Below are positions 1 to 8,051 of a stretch of DNA of 64,000 nucleotides, piece by piece; within the stretch, counting starts at the first letter, position 1; every line of letters starts with the position of its first letter. The notes under the pieces are model-generated. The model was not told the origin of the DNA. It ran no database searches and worked only from the letters and a program-made list of their open reading frames with translations. This stretch comes from Chryseobacterium ginsenosidimutans (GTDB taxonomy: Bacteria > Bacteroidota > Bacteroidia > Flavobacteriales > Weeksellaceae): the NCBI RefSeq assembly GCF_030823405.1, contig NZ_JAUSXC010000001.1, positions 2,091,001 through 2,155,000 on the forward strand, written 5' to 3'. The position numbers were made by a program, and so were the translations under genes.

Positions 1-2609
1 ACTTCAGCAAAGTTGATGGTCTTAAATGGATACTTACCGAAATTTTGTGTACAGTAATCTAAAGTAAGTTTCGCATTTTCAATCAGATGGTTCACATTTT
101 CCGAATGTTTTCTGTCATAATAAATATTGATTGCTATTCCTTTATAAATTGTGGTTTTTGTTTGATATTTTGCAGAAGAAACGGCAAAACGAAACGGGAT
201 ATGACCAGCCTTGTATTGAAAATAATTTCTTTTATTTTTAGTATAATTTTTAATTAAATCTCCTGTTCCTACGGCAATCTGGTTTTTTTCTGTAGAAATG
301 GTCATATCAAGATTGATGAAATCCTTCTTAAAAACTTCCGGAGCTTCTAACTTTTTTAATTCCGACTGTTTCCCCAATTTAAATTCTGCTCGTTTTTTTT
401 CATCTTCAATTTCGTTATTTGCCTGATAACCAAACGTAGGATAATATCTGCTGATTCTCATAAAAGATCCGTTTTCTATGATGGAATTGAATGAATCGTG
501 ACCATTAACTGCAAACCAACGATAGGAGATTTTAAAATCAAGACTGGCTGTTTCTCCAGGCTGTAAAGGCTGTTTTAAATAAATTTCGGTGACTTTCTGA
601 TCTATTTTCTGTGATTCGGAATGCGTATTGAAAACGGCAGATTCTATTTTCAGATCCGGATGGAAATTAATTAAAACCTTATCAATTGTTTTATCCGTTT
701 GGTTGACCAATTTGTATGTTCCGCTGATCTTATAAGAGTTTTCAGATGGATAAAGCTGAATTTCTGTGATCACATCTGTAATTGTAGGCTGCGGAAGATT
801 TTCATAGTGTTTGAATTTCCGTTCGTATTGAGCCGATTGTATCATTTTTTTATCTTCATTTTTAGGAATATAACCTTTCATAAAAAGGCTTCCCGAAAAA
901 GTTCCGATAGATAGTGCAATGACTGTGAAAATTATTTGTTTGACATTCCATTTTTTGGTTTTAATACGTTCATTAATCAGCCATAAAAAAGCAATCAGTC
1001 CAAACCCGAATAAAAGCCGTTCTGCAAAAGCCGACGCATATATTCCATATCCGTTGAAATCACTGTAAGCACCTTTGTAATCTGAGAAAATCCTTAGCAA
1101 GGGATACGAAATAACCTTCTTTGACATGGGTCCGGCGAAAGTGAAACCTGCAAGAACAGAAACTCCAAGAGCAACAAATCTGTTTTTGATATTATCATTT
1201 ATTAATAACATAAAAACTGAAAAAAGAATCAGTGGCAAAGTATTGAAAAGAACTATTCCCAAATAAGCACTCCAGTCGATGTGAAAATAGTTGTAAACAA
1301 GTTGGAATATTAATCCCTCCAAAATCAAAATGGCTGAAAGAAATATTAATAAAATAGAGGCGGAAAGAAAATGTCCGCTCAGCTTGCTTTTAGAAAAATA
1401 AGTGCTTTTTTCAATCAGTGAAAATCCCGATGAATAGCTTCTCCAATACAAATCGTTGATAAAATAAATGACGATCAGCATTCCAAACAAATGGAAGTTT
1501 TCCGAAATAGTGGTAGACATCAATCCTGAACTTGCATATTGCTGAGGAAGACGGATTCCTTTTTCGATTTCGGCATACATTTCCATTCCGACAAAAAATA
1601 ACAGCAATATAGAAACAGCTACGATAGTTATACTTTTAAAAAGGTAAATGAGATCGATCTTCGCAAACGACAAAACAGATTGTAGGTTAGCCTTACCTCC
1701 AAAAGCAGATGTTGCGGTTTTGAATTGTCCCAAAGTATTATGAAAAGAAACTCCTGTTATCTGATTTTTATTTTTGTTGTTACTTTTTTTGGGGGAAAAT
1801 GTAGAAAATGAAAATAATCTATAAGTCAATAACAAAAATAATGTTGAAATGATTATAAAAACTATTCTGTTGACTAATAGATATCCCGAAAACGGAACAA
1901 TCAATTCATTCTTCTGTTGAGCAGATAATGTTGTTGCTTCAAAAAAATAAGATGAGATTCCAAAAGGATCAATCAATGCTGCTACTTGCTGTGTCTCTAG
2001 CGATTGCGGCAAGCTTCCTGCCATAAACGGCGAATTGGAAAATACCAAAATGATCATATAAAGAACGTAAAGAAACAATCCGCCGATAACAACGAGAAGT
2101 TTTCTTTTGGTAGTAAAAGAGATGAAAAATAAAAAGCTACAGACTACAAGACAATTGATGCCTCCGAAAATTAAAAGAGGGTAGAAGTAATGCCAAAAAT
2201 TAAAATAGGGCTGAATTTCGCTTCCTGTTCGCAAATTCTGTCCGATCACAAACCCGATCATCAAAAATGTAAAACTTAAAAAAGTCTGTAGAAAAAAAGT
2301 AAGAAATTTTCCCTGTAAATAAGTCCGTTTTGAAAATGGATACGAGAAAATGAGAATATCGAATTTCGAATCCCAATCTTTAAATAAAATCTGAGTAGCG
2401 TAAATAATCGCAAAAAAGATGATGATAAGACTCAACAATCCGGTCATAAAACCAATCGTGTAAGGTGAATTCAAATAAATTCCTTCTCCAACCGTAAGAT
2501 TGAACTGATTTCCGCAAAAAATGCCGATCAATACTAGAAGTAAGGAAATAAGATATGCAGTCAAACGTTTTACAATATGTTTGACTTCGAATAAAAATAA
2601 AGCATTCAT
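1..2609 (-). CDS. ABC transporter permease fused to M1-like aminopeptidase domain (3' end outside window)
   Basis: The frame is open from the ATG at 2609 to the window edge, giving about 870 residues without a stop; the C-terminus lies outside. The first ~500 residues are rich in long hydrophobic segments, as in ABC-2 type permeases. After the last membrane segments the protein becomes soluble and, at the window edge, reads LDYCTQNFGKYPF followed by INFAE, the pattern that precedes the catalytic zinc site of M1-family aminopeptidases. The HExxH motif itself would lie beyond the window. The start is 2 nt after the stop of the ATPase gene, so the two are translationally coupled and probably form one exporter. 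Permease/M1 fusions are known in Bacteroidota, with unclear substrate. I am sure of the permease part; the peptidase part is inferred from the motif. Confidence 0.85.
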   Translation of the reverse strand, partial: MNALFLFEVKHIVKRLTAYLISLLLVLIGIFCGNQFNLTVGEGIYLNSPYTIGFMTGLLSLIIIFFAIIYATQILFKDWDSKFDILIFSYPFSKRTYLQGKFLTFFLQTFLSFTFLMIGFVIGQNLRTGSEIQPYFNFWHYFYPLLIFGGINCLVVCSFLFFISFTTKRKLLVVIGGLFLYVLYMIILVFSNSPFMAGSLPQSLETQQVAALIDPFGISSYFFEATTLSAQQKNELIVPFSGYLLVNRIVFIIISTLFLLLTYRLFSFSTFSPKKSNNKNKNQITGVSFHNTLGQFKTATSAFGGKANLQSVLSFAKIDLIYLFKSITIVAVSILLLFFVGMEMYAEIEKGIRLPQQYASSGLMSTTISENFHLFGMLIVIYFINDLYWRSYSSGFSLIEKSTYFSKSKLSGHFLSASILLIFLSAILILEGLIFQLVYNYFHIDWSAYLGIVLFNTLPLILFSVFMLLINDNIKNRFVALGVSVLAGFTFAGPMSKKVISYPLLRIFSDYKGAYSDFNGYGIYASAFAERLLFGFGLIAFLWLINERIKTKKWNVKQIIFTVIALSIGTFSGSLFMKGYIPKNEDKKMIQSAQYERKFKHYENLPQPTITDVITEIQLYPSENSYKISGTYKLVNQTDKTIDKVLINFHPDLKIESAVFNTHSESQKIDQKVTEIYLKQPLQPGETASLDFKISYRWFAVNGHDSFNSIIENGSFMRISRYYPTFGYQANNEIEDEKKRAEFKLGKQSELKKLEAPEVFKKDFINLDMTISTEKNQIAVGTGDLIKNYTKNKRNYFQYKAGHIPFRFAVSSAKYQTKTTIYKGIAINIYYDRKHSENVNHLIENAKLTLDYCTQNFGKYPFKTINFAE

Positions 2610-2611
2610 AA

Positions 2612-3484
2612 TTATTGTTTTTGGGTAAGCGTATGGAAATAAACGTGCTCCAATAAAGGATTTACTGAAGAAAAATCAGAGAGTGGCTGTTCCGAGAATG
2701 CAGAAATGTATAGCTCTCTTTCGATCAATTGCTGACTGATGATCTTATAATTGGATTGATAATGTTCCAACTCACTTTTATCAATAGGCTTTGACCAGAT
2801 CTTATTTTCCAGTTCCGTGATGAGTTCGTTTGGATTTCCCTGTCTGAGAAGTTTTCCTTGATTAATAATGGCAACTTCAGAACAGAGATTTCGGACATCT
2901 TCAACCAAATGGGTCGAAAGAATAACGATCACATCATTACTGATTTCATTGAGTAACGAATTGAAACGGTTTCGTTCTTCAGGATCTAAACCGGCTGTCG
3001 GTTCATCAACAATAATGATTCTAGGATTTCCCAATAAAGCCTGAGCAACGCCAAAACGCTGTCTCATTCCGCCAGAAAAGGTGTGAACTTCCTTGTTTTT
3101 AAAATCAGAAAGATTGACCTTTTCCAGTAAGCTTAAAATTTGGTTTTTCCGTTCAGAACTGTTTGTAATTCCTTTCAATACGGCGATGTGCTGTAAAAGA
3201 TCATACGCTGATACTTTTGGATAGACGCCAAAATCCTGAGGAAGAAATCCAAGGTTTTTTTTGATATCATCCGGATTTTCGGACACATCAGTTCCATTGA
3301 AAATGATATTTCCTGAAGTTGGTTTTTGCAAACCTACAATGGTTTTCATTAAAGATGATTTTCCTGCTCCATTGGGTCCTAATAAACCGAACATTCCATT
3401 TTCTATTTTCAAAGAAATGTCTTTAATGGCTTGGAAACCATTTTTATAAGTAAGGTTTAGATTGTTGAAGAGTAAAGTATTCAT
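2612..3484 (-). CDS. ABC transporter ATP-binding protein
   Basis: A 290-residue ABC ATPase that powers the permease encoded just downstream. All nucleotide-binding motifs are present: Walker A GPNGAGKS at residues 36-43, Q-loop around LPQDFG (81-86), signature FSGGMRQ at 136-142, Walker B IIIVDE at 156-161 and the switch histidine H192. The last ~75 residues after the ATPase core are a short accessory tail, as in ABC-2/NatA-like exporters. It is separated by 2 nt from the permease gene and by ~120 nt from the upstream HTH gene. It is probably an export pump; substrate not predictable from sequence. Confidence 0.93.
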   Translation of the reverse strand: MNTLLFNNLNLTYKNGFQAIKDISLKIENGMFGLLGPNGAGKSSLMKTIVGLQKPTSGNIIFNGTDVSENPDDIKKNLGFLPQDFGVYPKVSAYDLLQHIAVLKGITNSSERKNQILSLLEKVNLSDFKNKEVHTFSGGMRQRFGVAQALLGNPRIIIVDEPTAGLDPEERNRFNSLLNEISNDVIVILSTHLVEDVRNLCSEVAIINQGKLLRQGNPNELITELENKIWSKPIDKSELEHYQSNYKIISQQLIERELYISAFSEQPLSDFSSVNPLLEHVYFHTLTQKQ

Positions 3485-3513
3485 AGGATTGATTTTAGGT
3501 CATAGAAATCCTG

Positions 3514-3529
3514 GCAACGTTTCCGTTGC
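3514..3529 (-). promoter_or_regulatory. Small GAAA-loop hairpin in the leader of the ABC operon
   Basis: On the minus strand GCAACG-GAAA-CGTTGC forms a perfect 6-bp stem closed by a GNRA-type tetraloop, about 30 nt upstream of the ATPase start. It could be an mRNA leader structure or part of a weak terminator for the preceding gene. No T-run follows. Confidence 0.3.
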
Positions 3530-3608
3530 TTTTCAGATTATGGGTAAAAATGTTATGTTAAACTTTAAAATAACTAAAAGTTATCAAAGCTTTTTTTGAA
3601 ATATTGAA

Positions 3609-3815
3609 TTATTCCTCTTTGTATTCCAAAATATCTCCTGGCTGACAGTCCAGAATTTTACAGATCATTTCGAGGGTGTCGAACCTGACTCCTTTTGCTT
3701 TTCCAGTCTTCAGAATTGAAAGGTTGACGGGAGAAATTCTCAGTTTTTCCGCCAATTCTTTACTCTGCATTTTTCGCTTGGCAAGCATAATATCTAAATT
3801 GACTATAATCGGCAT
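3609..3815 (-). CDS. Small Cro/C1-type helix-turn-helix regulator
   Basis: A 68-residue protein that is almost entirely an HTH domain: LAKRKMQSKELAEKLRISP forms helices 1-3 and the C-terminal part (FDTLEMICKILDCQPGDIL) is the typical end of the small YozG/Cro-like family. The frame extends 20 codons further upstream, but that part overlaps the end of the DUF2975 gene and is not protein-like, so I take the ATG at 3815, 1 nt after the DUF2975 stop. DUF2975 membrane proteins are very often paired with exactly this kind of HTH protein, so the two probably work together, with the membrane protein possibly sensing a signal or being the regulated target. Confidence 0.85.
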   Translation of the reverse strand: MPIIVNLDIMLAKRKMQSKELAEKLRISPVNLSILKTGKAKGVRFDTLEMICKILDCQPGDILEYKEE

Positions 3816-3816
3816 T

Positions 3817-4332
3817 TTATATAAATAAATCTTGTTCGTTTTGCAAATGTAATCCCTGTTTAAAAATATTGGCAAGGAAAAAACAGAAAATTCCTAACAT
3901 AAAGTGGGTAAAGACCAATCCCCAAATGATGCTTTCGACCTCCACGAAGAAACTCGCTACAATTACCATGGGCAAAGGAAAGAAGATGTTGTAGATGTAA
4001 AATCTTTTCAGTTGTACGATATTTTCTTCTGTAAATAATTTCGATTGGAAGAAAACTTTAAATACTTTCGCTGATAACCAGAAAAAGATGCCATAAGTAA
4101 GTAAAACCAGTAAAAATGACAGAATGATATACGGATAATTGTTTTCTATGTTAAGAAATGGCTGTTCTGTGAAGGGATAATTAATATGCAGATATAAATT
4201 TTCCTTGTAAGGCGTAACAGCAAAACCGGTTAGTAGGCAAAATACCGAATACGAGAAAGTAAGCAGATAGCCAGCTGATAATAAAATGCATAAATAATAC
4301 AGAATTTTTGAAATTCTTTTACTCTGATTCAT
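3817..4332 (-). CDS. DUF2975 family membrane protein
   Basis: A 171-residue integral membrane protein with four predicted hydrophobic segments (around residues 10-32, 58-85, 100-130 and 135-160). The architecture, size and the immediately following small HTH gene match DUF2975 family proteins. The function of the family is unknown. I chose the ATG at 4332 (MNQSKRISK) because the 17 residues upstream of it are less conserved-looking and the shorter start places positive residues just before the first membrane helix. Confidence 0.75.
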   Translation of the reverse strand: MNQSKRISKILYYLCILLSAGYLLTFSYSVFCLLTGFAVTPYKENLYLHINYPFTEQPFLNIENNYPYIILSFLLVLLTYGIFFWLSAKVFKVFFQSKLFTEENIVQLKRFYIYNIFFPLPMVIVASFFVEVESIIWGLVFTHFMLGIFCFFLANIFKQGLHLQNEQDLFI

Positions 4333-4490
4333 ACGAATGATTAATTTATTAATGCAAATATATAAATAATTATCGTAAAACATTAATTAATTAAAAATAA
4401 AGTTATAAAATAGAACTTGAGAATGATAATGATATATGAAAAGGGAAAGTTACCTTATTAACGAACCTAATTTACTTCCAAAGCACCAAT

Positions 4491-5744
4491 TTATTTTATC
4501 AGGCTATTGATATAGTTTTCGAGATTTGAATAACCTGTTTTGGTAATAACTGCTGCATCTGCCGCATCCTTAGCATTCAATTTATTTTGATTTTCCCACT
4601 TATCAGGAATACCATCCTTATCTGTATCTTTTAATTTTGAGGCTTCTTGTTTTACCTTCGGTTGTCCGCCGGCATCAGCTTCAGTTTTAAAAATTTGTCC
4701 TTTCTTGCCAAGACTTTTAAAATAGCCGATGATGCGGTTGTCCACCACATCCCGTTTCAAAGAAGAGCCAGCTTCTGCCATAACTATTTTCCAGGCATCT
4801 GCCGCAGCACTTATTGTAACATTGCTTCTTGTTATTGCAGATGGTTGTTTTACCAGAGTGGCAGTTTGTTTGATGAAGTCTTCATCAGTAACCAATCGGC
4901 CGTTTATTTTGCCATCTTTATTGAGATCTACATAATTATCTTTATGATAAACATGGTCTGTAGAAGTGAACATGCTCAAGAAGTCATTGGTTGAGCTTGG
5001 GCCTGCGATAAAGTAATTACCTACAAGATCCTGATAATGATTTGTAGCTGAATGCCCTCCAATGAAAGCACTTTTACCCCAATTGTAGACTACATTATTA
5101 AGATATTCGATTTTCGCTTTTGCTTTGGGATTACGGCTTTGGTTTCCTGTCCATAAACAGTGATGCACTGTGATATCTATAGGGTTTTCTAGTAAGGCTC
5201 CAAAACGTTGGGGATCTATCCCTTCGCCAATAAGGCAATATTGCAGGGTAACATTGGTGCTGTTTTTTACATGCAGATTATCCCATCGTCCCCATTCTAT
5301 AGAAACGTGATCAAATATAATATCTTTAAGATCATCTGCTACTACAGTGCATGCACCTTTAGGCATATTGATGCTTCCTCTGAACCTGATATATCTTACA
5401 ATAGTATTACCTCCAAAAGATACTCCGTTGCCATAAACGGTAATTCCTGTGCCGGGCGATGTCTGTCCCGCAATGGTAATTTCTGGAGCAGCTGCAATCT
5501 TTTCTTTGATATTAATCACACCGGCAACGTCAAAAACAACGGTTCTGCCGGACTGGCTTACTGCATCCCTAAACGAACCTGCACCTGTATCATTTAGATT
5601 AGTCACATGATAAACAGTACCACCACGTCCGCCTGCTGCAAAACGCCCAAAGCCTTCAGCTCCGGGAAAAGCCAGTTGCTGTGCATAAGCTAATCCACAG
5701 TATGAACTAAGTAAAAATAAGGGCAGATATAATTTCCTAAACAT
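4491..5744 (-). CDS. Secreted pectate lyase-like protein
   Basis: A 417-residue exported protein with a signal peptide (cleavage probably after CGLAYA, residue ~21). The mature N-terminus begins AFPGAEGFGRFAAGGRGG, characteristic of bacterial pectate lyase-like right-handed beta-helix enzymes, which cleave de-esterified polygalacturonate by beta-elimination outside the cell. Repeated short strands with NNVVYNWG-like turns support a beta-helix. Two acidic loops, DLNKDGKING and DTDKDGIPDKW, look like calcium-binding loops; calcium is the usual cofactor. The gene stands alone, with no SusC/SusD pair or other pectin genes nearby, so it is not part of a complete polysaccharide utilisation locus in this window. 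No T9SS sorting domain is obvious. Confidence 0.88.
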   Translation of the reverse strand: MFRKLYLPLFLLSSYCGLAYAQQLAFPGAEGFGRFAAGGRGGTVYHVTNLNDTGAGSFRDAVSQSGRTVVFDVAGVINIKEKIAAAPEITIAGQTSPGTGITVYGNGVSFGGNTIVRYIRFRGSINMPKGACTVVADDLKDIIFDHVSIEWGRWDNLHVKNSTNVTLQYCLIGEGIDPQRFGALLENPIDITVHHCLWTGNQSRNPKAKAKIEYLNNVVYNWGKSAFIGGHSATNHYQDLVGNYFIAGPSSTNDFLSMFTSTDHVYHKDNYVDLNKDGKINGRLVTDEDFIKQTATLVKQPSAITRSNVTISAAADAWKIVMAEAGSSLKRDVVDNRIIGYFKSLGKKGQIFKTEADAGGQPKVKQEASKLKDTDKDGIPDKWENQNKLNAKDAADAAVITKTGYSNLENYINSLIK

Positions 5745-5942
5745 AACAGATTTGATTTACAGCGAAGTTAGTATGACCATCTTAATAGAGTATCCTGCAC
5801 TCTCTGCTCAAAAAGAGTTGAATCTCAAATCTTACAAATCCACAACATATTTCGAAGTCTTTTTTTAATAGGAGAGATCATTTGCACATAAATCGTCAGA
5901 CATAAGCCAAGTGTACTCATAAAAACTTAAATATATTTAAAA

Positions 5943-5967
5943 AAGCTGAAGTTTTAAACTTCAGCTT
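5943..5967 (-). terminator. Rho-independent terminator after the isochorismatase-like gene
   Basis: AAGCTGAAGTTT and its exact complement form a 12-bp stem with a 1-nt centre; on the minus strand it is followed by a run of six T. It lies about 30 nt beyond the stop of the hydrolase gene at 5995. Confidence 0.75.
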
Positions 5968-5994
5968 ATAATGCTAACTTATTATTTCTGTATT

Positions 5995-6543
5995 CTAGTT
6001 ATTAATTAGGTAATCTTCCGTATTTTTTACATCTGCATAGAAGAAACTTAATCCTGCTAAAAAGGCAGTTTGTACGTCACTTGCCTTAACTGTATTTCCG
6101 TTTAATTCAAGGTCTCTTGTAGCAGTTGCATCACCAATTACAGTACATTCAAATTCCAAATCTTTCGCAGCCCTTACAGTAGCGTCAATACACATCTGGG
6201 TCATCATCCCTACAAAAACCAATTCATTAATGTTCTGAGATTGTAGGTAATCCAGTAATCCGGTGTCTCTGAAACTATTAGGATAGTATTTCTCAAATAC
6301 TTTTTCGCCTTTCAAAGGTTTTACATTGTCGTGAATTTTCTGACCTTCTGTTTCAGGTAAAAAAAAGAAAGAACCTGGTGCTACCGAAAGATGCTGAATA
6401 TGTACGATCGGTAATTTTTCATCTCGGAATTTCGATAAAACCTGTTTTGCATTTTCGCTTGCCTGCAAAGAGCCAACCAGTTCCATGGCTCCATTTTCAA
6501 AATAATCGTTTTGAATGTCTATTATAATCAGTGCTTTGCTCAT
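5995..6543 (-). CDS. Isochorismatase-family cysteine hydrolase
   Basis: A 182-residue single-domain enzyme of the isochorismatase-like hydrolase superfamily. The catalytic triad is readable: D9 in ALIIIDIQNDYF, K85 in VFEKYYPNSF and C118 in GMMTQMCIDATVRAA, including the usual pre-cysteine turn. Such enzymes act on C-N bonds (nicotinamidase, N-carbamoyl compounds) or on isochorismate; the sequence alone does not distinguish. The gene lies 67 nt downstream of an AraC regulator in the same direction and ends in a terminator, so the two form a self-contained unit in which the regulator likely controls the hydrolase. Confidence 0.88.
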   Translation of the reverse strand: MSKALIIIDIQNDYFENGAMELVGSLQASENAKQVLSKFRDEKLPIVHIQHLSVAPGSFFFLPETEGQKIHDNVKPLKGEKVFEKYYPNSFRDTGLLDYLQSQNINELVFVGMMTQMCIDATVRAAKDLEFECTVIGDATATRDLELNGNTVKASDVQTAFLAGLSFFYADVKNTEDYLINN

Positions 6544-6610
6544 AATTAATTTTTAAATTAATAAAGCAAAATTACAACTGAATGTTTTTTTTAATTGTAC
6601 CAGATAATTT

Positions 6611-7480
6611 TTAATAACTACCATTTTGATAATCGCGTAGAAATTCACCCGTAGTCATTCCGGTTTGTGTCTTGAAAAAGCGCATCAAATGATTGGGTTC
6701 TGAAAAATGCAGTTCGTTTGCGATCTCTGATACGTTAAGTCCTGAATGAATCAGATAATTTTTGATCTCGAACAATAAACGTTGTTTGAGCAATTGAGTG
6801 GCCGTAACATTAAAAGATGTTTTCACTGCTTTGTTTAAGGATATCCGACTGATGTTTAATAACTCCGTATAGTCCTCAATACGCTGTTTTTCTTTGATGT
6901 GCACTTCTAACAACTGCTTGTACTGAAACGCATATCTATTGTCAGATTTATTGATTGGTAACTGATTTTTCTGTGAATACTGGCGGTTTAATTTTTGAAG
7001 TAAATAGTAAAGCAGTGAGCGAATGATATGTACACTGTCTATTTTTTTTGCAATCAATTCGGCTTTTATTTCTGTAAGCAATTCGCAATATTTCGCAATA
7101 TTTTCCTTTGTTTCAGGCATATTCAAAGGATACACCAATTGATAAAAATAGAGTAAACGATATGTAAACACTTTATCGGCAAAAAAATCATTTAAGAAAT
7201 CTTCCTGAAAAGCAAGAACTGTAAAGTCGAGACCGTCTGTTTCCAATTTCCATTGCCGTTTCTGAAAAGGTGAAATAAACATAACAGTATTGTCGGAAAC
7301 TGTTATTTTCTGGTGGTTTAACAACAGTGTTCCGGCAGCTTTTTTAAATACTATAATTTCAAAGAAATCGGTATTGTAAGGATCAGAATTAATGTAATTT
7401 CCTTTCACCTCTTCTGATGACAAAACATTCAGAAGAAAATCAACACCACATTCGGTCTTGTGAAATTTTAATATTCTCAT
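6611..7480 (-). CDS. AraC-family transcriptional regulator
   Basis: A 289-residue regulator with an N-terminal cupin-like sensing domain (residues ~1-170) and a C-terminal pair of HTH motifs (~190-285). The second HTH is clear: LNVSEIANELHFSEPNHLMRF followed by FKTQTGMTTGEF, the standard AraC signature. It sits directly upstream of the isochorismatase-like gene on the same strand and is the probable local regulator. It is not closely similar to the three AraC proteins of the 21-31 kb island. Confidence 0.9.
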   Translation of the reverse strand: MRILKFHKTECGVDFLLNVLSSEEVKGNYINSDPYNTDFFEIIVFKKAAGTLLLNHQKITVSDNTVMFISPFQKRQWKLETDGLDFTVLAFQEDFLNDFFADKVFTYRLLYFYQLVYPLNMPETKENIAKYCELLTEIKAELIAKKIDSVHIIRSLLYYLLQKLNRQYSQKNQLPINKSDNRYAFQYKQLLEVHIKEKQRIEDYTELLNISRISLNKAVKTSFNVTATQLLKQRLLFEIKNYLIHSGLNVSEIANELHFSEPNHLMRFFKTQTGMTTGEFLRDYQNGSY

Positions 7481-7670
7481 AAAATCTAAATTAAATACCC
7501 GTATTGTAGCGAACTCTCATTATTGCTGCAACTGTAAGCCTATTGAGTTTCATATACCATGCAAATTTAAGCATTGTAACTATAACATTATAATATTGAT
7601 ACGGTTCGCCAAAATATACAAAAACAGATCCCTTGCGAATGATTATAAATCTAAAAACAGTATAATTTTA

Positions 7671-7701
7671 TTGGTATGAGTTAAGTCATAATTTACTTTT
7701 G
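7671..7701 (+). promoter_or_regulatory. Candidate Bacteroidota-type promoter for the broken lipoprotein gene
   Basis: TTGG at 7671 and TACTTTTG at 7694-7701 are separated by about 19-20 bp and match the -33/-7 pattern TTTG / TAnnTTTG of Bacteroidota housekeeping promoters. A second possible -7, TAACTTTG, lies at 7712-7719. The ATG of the remnant lipoprotein gene follows at 7742. Confidence 0.4.
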
Positions 7702-7741
7702 GAGACAGTGATAACTTTGAGTAAACCAATAAAGAAATAAT

Positions 7742-7949
7742 ATGAAAATAATTATAAAAACAGTAATTGTTCTAGGTTTTACAATGAGCAGCTGCGAAAA
7801 AAGAAACATCTACAACCACTTCCAATAATGCAGATTCAACCTGTTTATATGCTCACATATTCCATAATAAAAGATTTATTAGAAGTAAGTTTCGGCTTCT
7901 AGATGCTTTTACACTTAATATTAATATAATAAAATCTAAGTCTTTTTAA
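7742..7949 (+). pseudogene. Frameshifted and truncated lipoprotein gene
   Basis: An ATG at 7742 opens a lipoprotein signal peptide (hydrophobic core, then MSSCEK with the lipid-attachment cysteine at residue 18) but stops after 28 codons. Removing one A from the six-A run at 7797-7802 restores a frame reading KETSTTTSNNADST, the low-complexity linker typical of mature lipoprotein N-termini, which runs to a stop at 7947. The downstream part looks unlike protein, so the gene has both a frameshift and a deletion. Its original product cannot be named. It directly precedes cphA; I cannot say whether it was functionally linked to it. Confidence 0.5.
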
Positions 7950-8051
7950 ACAATAGAATAACTATAATAGGTTCGGATATAAGATTCTTATAATACGCCT
8001 TGTTGATTCTGTTATTTACCTTTTAAAAGATATTTAATACCTACCATTGAT

